DNA of 47,518 nucleotides, taken from NCBI GenBank assembly GCA_035301985.1, contig DATGTE010000036.1, positions 1 to 47,518 of the forward strand, in the 5' to 3' direction. Shown in pieces: positions 25,427-33,527 of this stretch. Both the position numbers and the translations under genes were made by a program. The notes beneath the pieces were generated by a model, which did no database searches, was not told the DNA's origin, and worked only from the letters and a program-made list of their open reading frames with translations. Within the stretch, counting starts at the first letter, position 1. Every line of letters starts with the position of its first letter. Origin of the DNA: DASUXY01 sp035301985. GTDB lineage: Bacteria > Bacillota > Bacilli > Bacillales > Amphibacillaceae.

Positions 25427-25459
25427 AACCATACCACTTATCGGGTATGGTTCTTTTTA
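25427..25459. terminator. Second terminator between NDH-2-like and CDGSH genes
   Basis: AACCATACC (25427-25435) and GGTATGGTT (25444-25452) form a perfect stem, followed by CTTTTTAA on the plus strand and by TTTTATTC on the minus strand. It can stop transcription from both convergent genes. Confidence 0.85.
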
Positions 25460-25520
25460 ACGTACGTTTTCAATTTGGTTTATTCATACGTAATGATAAA
25501 ACCTAAGATTTCCCTAGTAC

Positions 25521-25718
25521 TTACTTCGCTCTTGTCTTGCTTTCAAAATCTACTTTTTTATGCGTGCCATCGCAAAATGGCTTATCTGCTGACTGTCCGC
25601 AACGGCACAGTGCTAAAGCTTTTTTCGATTCAAAAGCATTCCCCTCACCATCAACGAGTTCAACATCCCCGGTCACAAGTAATGGACCATGATCATTCAC
25701 TTTAATGTTTGCACTCAC
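25521..25718 (-). CDS. CDGSH iron-sulfur domain protein
   Basis: 65 residues from GTG 25718, set by GGAAGGAGG seven bases upstream; the ATG at 25742 precedes that site and has none of its own. The motif C38-x-C40-x8-C49-D-G-x-H53 ('LCRCGQSADKPFCDGTH') binds a 2Fe-2S cluster with the rare 3Cys-1His ligation. Residues 1-30 form the beta strands usual for short bacterial CDGSH proteins. Proposed roles are Fe-S or redox transfer; the partner is unknown. Monocistronic. Confidence 0.93.
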   Translation of the reverse strand: MSANIKVNDHGPLLVTGDVELVDGEGNAFESKKALALCRCGQSADKPFCDGTHKKVDFESKTRAK

Positions 25719-25967
25719 TTTGATTCCTCCTTCCCTATTCATTCACGCTCTTTTCGTAAACTACCTTAAGTGACTAGCACGTTACATATAACCCTTCTCT
25801 ACATCAAACACATTCACATAAACAATTCCTACATTGTAAAACAGTATATATTTTAAATAGATGATAGTCAATCAAAGGAAGATGCCACCTCAAGCACATT
25901 TCTTTCGATAATAGATATAAGAAGAATAAAGTTCTTACAGCACACCATTCGGGAAAGGGGAATAGAC

Positions 25968-26549
25968 ATGGTAATTACAGAGCAAGAAGGCATGACGTTT
26001 GAAGATGTTTTCAAACAAAATGAACGACGAATCCATTATCACATTCATCGTTTAAACCTTCGCGATCCCCATCAAGAATATTTCCAAGAAGGACTCGTTG
26101 CCTTATGGAAAGCATACGAAACTTATCAACCTGACCAAGGACCTATGTCTACGTACTTCAACTACCAAATCCGAAATCGCCTCATCGACCTCATCCGAAA
26201 ACAATCACGTGCTGAAAAAATCAAAGCAAAGCTCATCACACATCACACACTCCACATGGAAAATGGAAATCGCAGACGACGCCAAGAAAATCATTACCCG
26301 ATCATGAATCGTACTCATCCTGAGACAACTGACAAAGAATTGTGGCAGCATTTACAAATACACTTAACAGACAAGCAATGGAAATGGGTGAATTGGTTCA
26401 TCATTCATGACATGTCCGTTAAAGCGATTGCCCATCAAGAAAACACAACGGAAGATGCCGTTAAAAGTTGGGGACGACAAGTAAGGAAAAAATTGCGGGA
26501 CGAAACTTTTCGAAAAAAGATCCGTTGGGAAATCAATGATTCATTTTAG
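25968..26549 (+). CDS. Sigma-70 family RNA polymerase sigma factor (unusual, ComX/SigH-like size)
   Basis: 193 residues; AAAGGGG lies before ATG 25968. Region 2 covers ~18-82 ('HRLNLRDPHQEYFQEGLVAL' then 'AYETYQP', 'FSTYFNYQ'-like 'MSTYFNYQIRNRLIDLIRK') and would contact the -10 and core enzyme. Region 4 is ~125-185 with a helix-turn-helix 'DMSVKAIAHQENTTEDAVKSW'. A basic linker (~83-105, RRRRQ) separates them; there is no region 3. It is not a typical anti-sigma-linked ECF factor: no anti-sigma gene is adjacent. It looks closest to small stress or competence sigma factors of Bacillaceae. Targets unknown. Confidence 0.85.
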   Translation: MVITEQEGMTFEDVFKQNERRIHYHIHRLNLRDPHQEYFQEGLVALWKAYETYQPDQGPMSTYFNYQIRNRLIDLIRKQSRAEKIKAKLITHHTLHMENGNRRRRQENHYPIMNRTHPETTDKELWQHLQIHLTDKQWKWVNWFIIHDMSVKAIAHQENTTEDAVKSWGRQVRKKLRDETFRKKIRWEINDSF

Positions 26550-26606
26550 TCAATCGGAAACCACGTAATGACTTTACCGATTGCAAAGAATATATGATCG
26601 ATTCAC

Positions 26607-26650
26607 ATCTGCTCATGAAAAAGACTGTTTCATCACTTTCATGAGCAGAT
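26607..26650. terminator. 14-bp hairpin between convergent sigma factor and greA-like genes
   Basis: ATCTGCTCATGAAA (26607-26620) and TTTCATGAGCAGAT (26637-26650) are perfectly complementary. There is no strong T tract, so its efficiency as a terminator is uncertain, but the position between two convergent genes is right. Confidence 0.6.
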
Positions 26651-26662
26651 TAACTGTGCGCA

Positions 26663-27145
26663 TTATTCGATGGCAGTGATCTTTACATGAATCGAACCAG
26701 ATGGCGTCCCTACAACAACTCGATCACCAACTCGATGACCGAGCAGGCTTTTAGCCATTGGCGAGTGATTCGAAATTTTTCCCGTTAATGCATCTGCCTC
26801 TGCAACTCCGACAATCGTAAACGTTTCTTCGTCACCGTCAGGAAGCTCCATAAACGTCACTGCACTTCCAAGTCGAACCGTATCCGAAGCCTCACCTGTA
26901 TCTTGAATGATTGTTGCCTCTTGAATCATATGCTCAATAGTTGCTATTCGTTTTTTCAGAGATGCTAACTCAGCTAACGCCGCATCATACTCTGAATCCT
27001 CTGCAAAATCACAAAAGCTACGGGCATGTTTAATTCGTTGGTCGATTTCCGGCCGTTTAACCGTTTCTAAATACGATAACTCTTCTATTAATTGTTGTAA
27101 ACCAGCTTCTGTCATCGGATATTTATTTTGAACGCTCACCATCAT
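26663..27145 (-). CDS. greA: GreA/GreB-family transcription elongation factor
   Basis: 160 residues; GGAGGA precedes tandem ATG codons at 27145. N-terminal coiled coil (~10-82) with the acidic tip 'DFAEDSEYDAALAEL', where the Asp/Glu residues hold the catalytic Mg for transcript cleavage in backtracked polymerase. The C-terminal FKBP-like domain (~88-160) has 'VRLGSAVTFMELPDGDEETFTIVG' in outline and 'SPMAKSLLGHRVGD', typical of the family. Bacillaceae often have a second GreA-like paralog, and this may be one. It is monocistronic. Confidence 0.92.
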   Translation of the reverse strand: MMVSVQNKYPMTEAGLQQLIEELSYLETVKRPEIDQRIKHARSFCDFAEDSEYDAALAELASLKKRIATIEHMIQEATIIQDTGEASDTVRLGSAVTFMELPDGDEETFTIVGVAEADALTGKISNHSPMAKSLLGHRVGDRVVVGTPSGSIHVKITAIE

Positions 27146-27384
27146 TCACTCCTCCACTAACGATCGACAATCCTAAAATACTTCCTTTATCATATTTGCA
27201 CGGACCCGGGGATTTTTCAATCAAAGGACTTGTTGCCTATCAACAATATCCGTAAAAAATCGTCCGTGACCCACAAACCTCTTATTCATTATTCAATGAC
27301 AGATACCTCATTATCACCATTTATAAACCGCTGTCTATTTATTCAGCAACCAATCATCAAAGCAAAAACAGAGCAAGTATCCTC

Positions 27385-27618
27385 TCAATTTTCATTCGGT
27401 GTACCTTCTTTTCCTACGAGCGCTTCATACGTTGTGCTATAAGCCTCTAGCAAATTAGCTAAATAATGCTCTTTTTCTTCTTGAGTTGCCGTGCGATTGT
27501 TAATTTCCGACTGTAGATGTTTAAAGTGCTCGTTCAGCGAAATCGATCGGTCGACTGCTAAATTATTCATCATTGTTCCTATAAATTGATTCGTAAAATA
27601 AGTGACCGTTCCATACAT
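27385..27618 (-). CDS. 77-residue protein of unknown function
   Basis: ATG 27618 lies behind GGAGG and gives MYGTVTYFTNQFIGTMMNNL... The protein is helical and hydrophilic, with 'NEHFKHLQSEINNRTATQEEKEHYLANLLEAYSTTYEAL' in outline resembling a small helical bundle. No motif, signal peptide or membrane segment is seen. It is the first gene downstream of the cobalamin riboswitch terminator (124 bases away), so it may be under its control, or have its own unseen promoter. I do not recognise the family. Confidence 0.65.
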   Translation of the reverse strand: MYGTVTYFTNQFIGTMMNNLAVDRSISLNEHFKHLQSEINNRTATQEEKEHYLANLLEAYSTTYEALVGKEGTPNEN

Positions 27619-27740
27619 ATTTTCATTCCTCCATGTCATGCTTACTGTCATATTTGTTAACGTGATCAAACTGGATGAATCTCAAATAAACTATACTCGT
27701 TGTGCATGTAAAATATTCGTCATACGAATTTCTATACAAT

Positions 27741-27771
27741 AAAAAAACAACTCCCCCCGTGAGAAGTTGTT
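27741..27771 (-). terminator. Terminator of the cobalamin riboswitch
   Basis: Minus strand AACAACTTCTC and GAGTTGTT-type arms (AACAACT with AGTTGTT plus CTC/GGG pairs) around ACGGG, followed by seven T. It lies about 100 bases after the aptamer, the usual position of an expression platform. Confidence 0.85.
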
Positions 27772-27868
27772 AACGTTAACGAGCATACTTAAAAACAGGC
27801 ATACCTATTGCCCATTACATATATTCGCACGTCACACCTCCTATCCTCCGTAGGTTATGATGAAACTA

Positions 27869-28043
27869 GAAATAGGCAGGTCTCCTGGCTTATGGTCATC
27901 ACTTTTCGAACCTTCCCATTTTCACACATCGTAAAAACAGTGGTATGACTCGAATCGTTCCCAATTACAGTTGCGGGACAGCGTCGGCATGTTACACCGA
28001 ACTTCCCTTTTAAGCAATCGCACTCTCGGATTGCACCTATTCC
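27869..28043 (-). promoter_or_regulatory. Cobalamin (B12) riboswitch aptamer
   Basis: On the minus strand all consensus blocks appear in order: GGTGCAATCC near 28037-28028; AAAAGGGAA and GGTGTAA; GCTGTCCCGCAACTGTAA near 27980; CACTG; GGGAAGG; GATGACC; and the B12 box AGCCAGGAGACCTGCC at 27890-27875. The P1 arms AATAGG and CCTATT close the aptamer. Binding of adenosyl- or methylcobalamin would favour the terminator at 27741-27771. No B12 transport, B12 synthesis, metE or nrd gene follows. Confidence 0.95.
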
Positions 28044-28076
28044 TTAACTATTCAATTGTTGTTGAAAGTATATCAT

Positions 28077-28217
28077 TCATTTTCCATCGTGACAATGACA
28101 CGAATCGATTTCTTCCAGAAGAGAAACAAGGATATTTTGATACACGCTTTGAAGTTCCTGAAAAAGATTTTGTTCAATTTCTTTTAATATTGGCAGATTG
28201 TTGATATCATTACTCAT
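28077..28217 (-). pseudogene. N-terminal fragment of an ISLre2/UPF0236-type transposase
   Basis: A strong AAAGGAGGAG precedes ATG 28217. The 46-codon reading 'LPILKEIEQNLFQELQSVYQ' followed by 'NILVSLLEEID' closely resembles the start of UPF0236 (ISLre2 family) transposases of Bacillus and Geobacillus as I remember them. After 'EEID' the resemblance stops abruptly and the frame ends nine codons later (SCHCHDGK in outline). The rest of the transposase is absent. It could instead be a genuine small protein gene; the good ribosome site would serve either. Confidence 0.5.
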
Positions 28218-28390
28218 GAGGACTCCTCCTTTTTTGTTTTCTCGTGAAAAACTATTCTATCAAAGGAGAGAGTCCTCTTCTTATTCCCTTGAAATTGAAG
28301 GAATATTCCAATTATGTCCCCGTAAATATTTTACTTATACAATCGATGCTCCCGATTACATCTTTCCGATCGCACCACCATGGACCACGC

Positions 28391-31300
28391 TCAGTCCCAC
28401 GTATGAATCATTTGCCAAATGGCGAGAATCTTTTTACGAATTTTTGAAATAAATGTTACCTCATGCTGGGATAACTTCTGTTTATGCCATTCATTGACAC
28501 TGGCGACGGCGATTAACGTCGCTCCCCCGATTAACAGATAGACCCACCACGGTAAATTTCCCCAAAAGGGTCGCGTCTGTAAAAAGATATTGAGTAACAA
28601 TACTCCACCGCCAATAAAGAAAAATGACTTCGTTCGAAAGGCCATACCTACAAACATCGAAGCAATCGAGAGCACACCTAATTTGAGCGCATATACAACC
28701 GTTGATTGAACAAGAGCGTGCTGAATAAGTAGTAAAAAGGCAATAACGAGAACACCCCATTGCACATAGTTGGCAATTTGTTTCAATTGTTGCGACGCTC
28801 GTATCCTTTTCAAGAAAACCGTGAACACAATCCACGGAATGACATATAGTTCGACAACAAACAACGTTGGAATGAGTAGCCATCCTAATAAAACATAATA
28901 AGGTTGTATCAAATGAGCTCCAGCGCCAAGACGAATCCACTCAGGAAGGATGTTTGGAATGCGCCGTTGTTGCGTCCATGCAGACAATGACAAACCAACA
29001 CCCGGTAGAAGCCTAGTCCAAAGTGCATCATCAACTAACACATACAAATAAACAACAGCTAAGAAGCTAATAACTGTATACCAATCGATTCGAACTGTAA
29101 ATGATTGACCCTTCACAGTTTCATAAAGCATTGAATACATCATGCGACCGATGATGTTACAAATAACAGCTAAGATGACCATGACGATCGACCATGCATA
29201 AGGATGATACAAAGTTGAACCGTAGTCGATGGTTGCATAATAAATGATTAAAAGTGGAATGAGATTGAATAGGTCCCACTTTTCTTCATGTAAGACGAAC
29301 AATACACCCGTAGCATACAAAAGTGTCACGATAAAATGGCCTGCACTCGGTTCCATAAAGGCAAATGTGACAATACCGAGAATCGAAAAGGGAGTGACAT
29401 AATAAGCCAGCCTCTTTTTCCACGGTGTTTGAACGACATACCAAATGGTGCCGCTTAATAAGCTCGTTAGTAAAAAGGCATAAGGCACATACTTTTCCCA
29501 GCCGTATGCAAACATGAACAACGAAACCCCAGCCCAAAAGATTGAAATCGCTGCGTATAAAAACCCTCTGATGAGCCATTCTTGTTTTACATAAAGCATA
29601 CTGATGCTATATAGAGCTGTGGCGATGAACAAAGCCCCATAAGCTAACTCCCCAGAAAATACGACCGTTATGAACAAAGCTATGGGCAAATAGAGATGAC
29701 CTACTCGCCAAAAACTCATCGATAAACGCTGATCCGTCTTCCGAAAAAGCGAGCCAATGCCAAATAAAAGGAGCGCACCGACTACATATTTCAGAGCATG
29801 ATACCCAGCAAATGTAATAGTGACGTGTAGCGACTGTGCATGCAAAAGGGTTCCATAGAACATAAGCGTAAGACTACTTACAACGTAAGGTAACATGTCC
29901 CAGTTTGTCTTCCGATACAAAAGATAAGCCATTCCTATTCCGCCGAAAACTATTAAGGAACGATTTAACTCATGGATCGGCGCAAAAAAGGCAAGCCACA
30001 TACCGAACGCATAAAACATATTCGATATATAAAGCGCATGCTGTGAGAAGGTCTTTTTCTTTCTTGTGTTCCAAAAGTAACTCGCCCCTAATACAGCAAA
30101 GCTCGCCAAAATGACATTCATAATCCCCATCGAACCGAGCCAATCTGTTGTCCATCGACTCTGATCAAACGCTTCGTAAAAAACGGCGACAGCCGCCCCT
30201 AGAAACAATGCGTGTAACCAAGACGGAAGGTCGGATCTTGTAAAAACAGAACGCTTTTCAAACCGTTCCATGAGTAGCATGACAATACTCAACATCAATA
30301 GTAAGGCACCGGCACGCCACCAATGCTCAAAGAGAAACTCACCCGTTGCACATAGCAACATGACGACCATCGCAACATCCCGTGAACTTTCTTTAATCCG
30401 TTGTAAAAATTTCTGTTGTGTGAAACACCCAAACCATCCATATAGTAACACCCCAGTAAAAAAGAGCGGTACACGCAACGAATCGTATCCAAACCACATT
30501 TGCCCTAACAAAATAGCTTCATAAAATGCTGTCATCATAAATAGTGGACTTAAATAAGCGAACAGGGGATTCTTCTTTTCCAAATTCGTTAAATAAATGA
30601 AATTCACGGTAATGATTAAATAAGCGATGAGTAAAATAAGCGAAGGCTCACCCATCCGTAACATCATACCTTCAAAGCTAATGTATAAAAAGGCACACCC
30701 TGAAACGAATGCACTCGTATATCGAAAAGCCTTTTGTAACTGCTTTTCACCCGACACCCATTTCGGAATGAACAAAAAGATAAACCCTAACAAGGCATAA
30801 GGAAGGGCTTTTATTTCATACAACATTGAAAATTCAATGATTTGATAAGCCCCGTAGACCAACATCGCACTAAACACAAAATGATATTCCGCATGCTTCG
30901 TCACAAATATCATCGCAAAATATAAAACGCCCGCCAATATTAAGTTGAATCCATGCGTCAGTTCATAATCATAAAACAAAATCATAAACGCTGTCGAAAG
31001 GATCAAATTTACTTGGATATACGCGCTCGCTTCCTGACGAAACAGAGGAAAACGCCCCCAGCGGAGGAAGGTGTATCCGATGATCAGCACCGTATTAAAC
31101 AACATCATTCCTAAATAAAAACCATCGATCGATAAGGGCAAGGAAGCGAGTGAAAAACTGGCCCATACCGTTAACGTCACATAAGAAAACCAGACAAACA
31201 ATCGTGAGGACAAACGAATGGCCAACATTGCATAAATAGGTAAAACGAGCATACTCCCGATTGTACCGACCAGATAACGTCCTTCACCACTCAATGAAAA

Positions 31301-31861
31301 ATAAGTTCCAAATAATTCATAATAGGCACTGGACAAAATGACAATCGGTAAAAATAACGCACTGAGCACATAAAATGCGAACGCAGTCTTTTCAAGCTTC
31401 ACCACCCGAATCATGAATTGAGCTAAACCGAAAAACAGTACAGAGCTCAAAAAAAGAAAACCCGTTTTCATCCACCCCGGCATCGAACTCCACGTACTCG
31501 TTGCTAATACGAGACCACCGATCAAAAGCATTAAGACTCCTAAGTTTAACAACCATTTGATATTACGCTCACGAATTTGTTGCGGGGTTAACTTTTGCTT
31601 CTGAATCCCCTCTTCACTTGAGGAAGAAGGGTGAGAGTGGATAATTTCCTCTTTTCCTGCTGCAACAGCACGGGTATTCGTAACAGCAGACAACTGTTGT
31701 TCTTTTTTCCATGCCGCTTCTCGTCTTTTCTCGATATCGTCATAAAACTGTTGATGTGCGTCCACAACGGCCGTGTACATTTCTGGTGTGATGTACTTCT
31801 CCTTCGTTATTTTTTCTAATTCTTGACGAACGATTCTTTGTCGATCTTCAGACGATTGCAT
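28391..31861 (-). CDS. Very large polytopic membrane protein, unknown function
   Basis: 1156 residues. The first ~100 are soluble, charged and partly helical ('EKITKEKYITPEMYTAVVDAH', then a Ser-rich linker ~70-85). From 'NIKWLLNLGVLMLLIGGLVLATS' (~100) to ~1135 it is an almost unbroken series of hydrophobic helices, over 30 by eye, many with Trp/Tyr at the ends. The C-terminal ~25 residues are basic. No catalytic motif, transporter signature or repeat unit was recognised; it resembles the large Bacillaceae membrane proteins sometimes named after an SCO7613 C-terminal domain. The gene is alone, with the truncated htpX remnant upstream. Confidence 0.85.
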   Translation of the reverse strand: MQSSEDRQRIVRQELEKITKEKYITPEMYTAVVDAHQQFYDDIEKRREAAWKKEQQLSAVTNTRAVAAGKEEIIHSHPSSSSEEGIQKQKLTPQQIRERNIKWLLNLGVLMLLIGGLVLATSTWSSMPGWMKTGFLFLSSVLFFGLAQFMIRVVKLEKTAFAFYVLSALFLPIVILSSAYYELFGTYFSLSGEGRYLVGTIGSMLVLPIYAMLAIRLSSRLFVWFSYVTLTVWASFSLASLPLSIDGFYLGMMLFNTVLIIGYTFLRWGRFPLFRQEASAYIQVNLILSTAFMILFYDYELTHGFNLILAGVLYFAMIFVTKHAEYHFVFSAMLVYGAYQIIEFSMLYEIKALPYALLGFIFLFIPKWVSGEKQLQKAFRYTSAFVSGCAFLYISFEGMMLRMGEPSLILLIAYLIITVNFIYLTNLEKKNPLFAYLSPLFMMTAFYEAILLGQMWFGYDSLRVPLFFTGVLLYGWFGCFTQQKFLQRIKESSRDVAMVVMLLCATGEFLFEHWWRAGALLLMLSIVMLLMERFEKRSVFTRSDLPSWLHALFLGAAVAVFYEAFDQSRWTTDWLGSMGIMNVILASFAVLGASYFWNTRKKKTFSQHALYISNMFYAFGMWLAFFAPIHELNRSLIVFGGIGMAYLLYRKTNWDMLPYVVSSLTLMFYGTLLHAQSLHVTITFAGYHALKYVVGALLLFGIGSLFRKTDQRLSMSFWRVGHLYLPIALFITVVFSGELAYGALFIATALYSISMLYVKQEWLIRGFLYAAISIFWAGVSLFMFAYGWEKYVPYAFLLTSLLSGTIWYVVQTPWKKRLAYYVTPFSILGIVTFAFMEPSAGHFIVTLLYATGVLFVLHEEKWDLFNLIPLLIIYYATIDYGSTLYHPYAWSIVMVILAVICNIIGRMMYSMLYETVKGQSFTVRIDWYTVISFLAVVYLYVLVDDALWTRLLPGVGLSLSAWTQQRRIPNILPEWIRLGAGAHLIQPYYVLLGWLLIPTLFVVELYVIPWIVFTVFLKRIRASQQLKQIANYVQWGVLVIAFLLLIQHALVQSTVVYALKLGVLSIASMFVGMAFRTKSFFFIGGGVLLLNIFLQTRPFWGNLPWWVYLLIGGATLIAVASVNEWHKQKLSQHEVTFISKIRKKILAIWQMIHTWD

Positions 31862-31970
31862 AAGCTCCCCCCTAACGCTTAATTCGCTGGTTTAATACTT
31901 CCCTACTCTTCTAAAGATGGAATACACGATGTGTGACTTGCGAACGGTTTACGTATAAAAAAAGCATTAA

Positions 31971-32011
31971 AATAACAGTGTGTAAAAAAGACACATACAC
32001 ACACTCTTATT
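31971..32011 (-). terminator. Possible terminator after the htpX remnant
   Basis: AATAACAGTGTGT and ACACACTCTTATT pair with one mismatch. On the minus strand the stem is followed by TTTTAATGC and TTTTTTT. It lies 20 bases after the remnant's stop. Confidence 0.5.
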
Positions 32012-32031
32012 TCAATCCTCATAAGTCTCTC

Positions 32032-32469
32032 TTATGTAAGTCGGTGAATTCGCTCATCCATGTCATGGTGGGTCGAAAATAACATGGATATTTTCTTTTG
32101 GCCATTGATTTTCATCGTCGCAACAGCTGGTTGGTCCTCCCCGGTACGCGCATAACCCGAATGCGCTTTAGGCCTTTCTAACGCATGTTTCATCTTGTCT
32201 TTTCCAGCTAAATCTGCACCGCCCTGGTCTGCGTGATACTCGCGGTGTCTTGAGTACGCAAAAACAACGAGGCTTCCCAACAGAGAAAACAATAGTTGAA
32301 ACACAATAATTTCGAAAAAATGAACAATGGGAGCCAATTCCGACCGGACAAAGCGCGATAAAACAAATGCTACGACACGTGCAAAAAAGACAACAAAAGT
32401 GTTCACAACCCCTTGTAGAAACATGTAAATCGATATCATTAGTATAGACGGTTTACTCAAGAACGACAA
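32032..32469 (-). pseudogene. htpX: 5'-truncated htpX (M48 membrane zinc protease) remnant
   Basis: The 145-codon reading matches only the second half of HtpX: 'LQGVVNTFVVFFARVVAFVLSRFV' in outline (membrane helix 3), 'LLFSLLGSLVVFAYSRHREYHAD' in outline (helix 4 with the third zinc ligand Glu), 'LAGKDKMKHALERPK' and the C-terminal 'STHHDMDERIHRL'. The first ~155 residues, including both N-terminal helices and the HExxH zinc site, are missing, and the sequence upstream of 'LQGVVNTF' is unrelated. The present TTG start has no clear ribosome site. It cannot be an active protease. Confidence 0.85.
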
Positions 32470-32585
32470 GTATTTTTCTGAATAAAACCAATATACAGAT
32501 ATTAGTAGGTATACATATTCTTTTTTCTTTCAATCCATTGTTCACTCGATCTATGTTCGCTCAGCCTTGCAACATTCTTCTCATG

Positions 32586-32632
32586 AAAAAGCAGTAAATC
32601 CTCCCTCACATTTGGAACATTTACTGCCTTTT
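32586..32632. terminator. Terminator of the phn operon
   Basis: GCAGTAAAT (32591-32599) and ATTTACTGC (32619-32627) pair perfectly; T-rich tails are present on both strands. It lies 65 bases after the last phn gene. Confidence 0.8.
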
Positions 32633-32696
32633 CATTGATATGCCTTCACTCATTTGCCGATTTATGATCATTGAATCGTCATCATATCACGCTAGT

Positions 32697-33527
32697 CTAG
32701 ATCCGATTGATCATCTTTTTCAATCGATTACCGGCCATTTCAACGGTAAAGACCATGACAAAAATGACTAAAATAATAAACATCGCCTCTTCTAAACGAT
32801 ACATGCGCATCGCCGACGTTAACTCCCAACCGATGCCTCCTGCACCCACCATACCTAAAATCGTCGCATAGCGAAAATTAATTTCCAAGCGAAAAACGGA
32901 CCACGACATAAACGCCGTCAATACAGACGGGACGACTCCTTGGCAAACAACATGGAGCCAGTTTGCTCCTGTTGAGCGTAACCCTTCAAAAATTCCTTCA
33001 TCCAGTTCTTCAATCGATTGAGAAAATACTTTAATCAACATGCCTAAGCTATTAAACGCTAAGGCAAGAATGCCAGGAAAAGGACCCATTCCTACGGCGA
33101 CAATGAAAATCAACACCCAGATGAGTGCTGGAATCGCCCGAATTAAAGCAGCAAGTCCTTTAATCACATACGATACGAATGGATGAGGAGTCAAATTTTC
33201 CGCTGCCAAAAAAGAAAAACATAACGCCATCCCAATCCCTAAAGAAGTACCGACAAAAGCAATTTGTAATGATTCCACACCGGCGACTACAACTGTTTTC
33301 CACGTCGACACATCTGGTGGAAGCATATGACCTACAAACTCTATCAGTTGAGCGGTACCTGTAATCAAGCTACGATAATCAATCGATAATTGCCATAAAC
33401 TAAACAGAAAAAATAAACCAAAAACAATCAACGTATGGATGAATAACCGATCTCGCTTCGGACGCACGGCCCGCTTAGCTTGCTTGGAAACAGATGATTG
33501 AACGCTAGCTGTCATACTTTCCTTCAT
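32697..33527 (-). CDS. phnE: Phosphonate-type ABC transporter permease PhnE (second copy)
   Basis: 276 residues with about six membrane helices after a basic 30-residue N-terminus. 'LPPDVSTWKTVVVAGVESLQIAFVGTSLG' in outline is typical of PhnE; the ABC-permease EAA-type loop lies at ~195-215 ('EGLRSTGANWLHVVCQGVVP'). It ends with 'EMAGNRLKKMINR'. The start overlaps the stop of the first phnE by four bases (ATGA). The two permeases probably form a heterodimer that passes the substrate released by PhnD. Confidence 0.93.
   Translation of the reverse strand: MKESMTASVQSSVSKQAKRAVRPKRDRLFIHTLIVFGLFFLFSLWQLSIDYRSLITGTAQLIEFVGHMLPPDVSTWKTVVVAGVESLQIAFVGTSLGIGMALCFSFLAAENLTPHPFVSYVIKGLAALIRAIPALIWVLIFIVAVGMGPFPGILALAFNSLGMLIKVFSQSIEELDEGIFEGLRSTGANWLHVVCQGVVPSVLTAFMSWSVFRLEINFRYATILGMVGAGGIGWELTSAMRMYRLEEAMFIILVIFVMVFTVEMAGNRLKKMINRI

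Noticed and set aside
27971..28204. 77-codon open frame on the plus strand
   Set aside because: It runs antisense across the cobalamin aptamer; its reading is explained by the conserved RNA on the other strand and it lacks a ribosome site.
28198..28452. 84-codon open frame on the plus strand between the IS fragment and the membrane protein gene
   Set aside because: No ribosome site, overlaps the end of the membrane protein gene, and no recognisable sequence.
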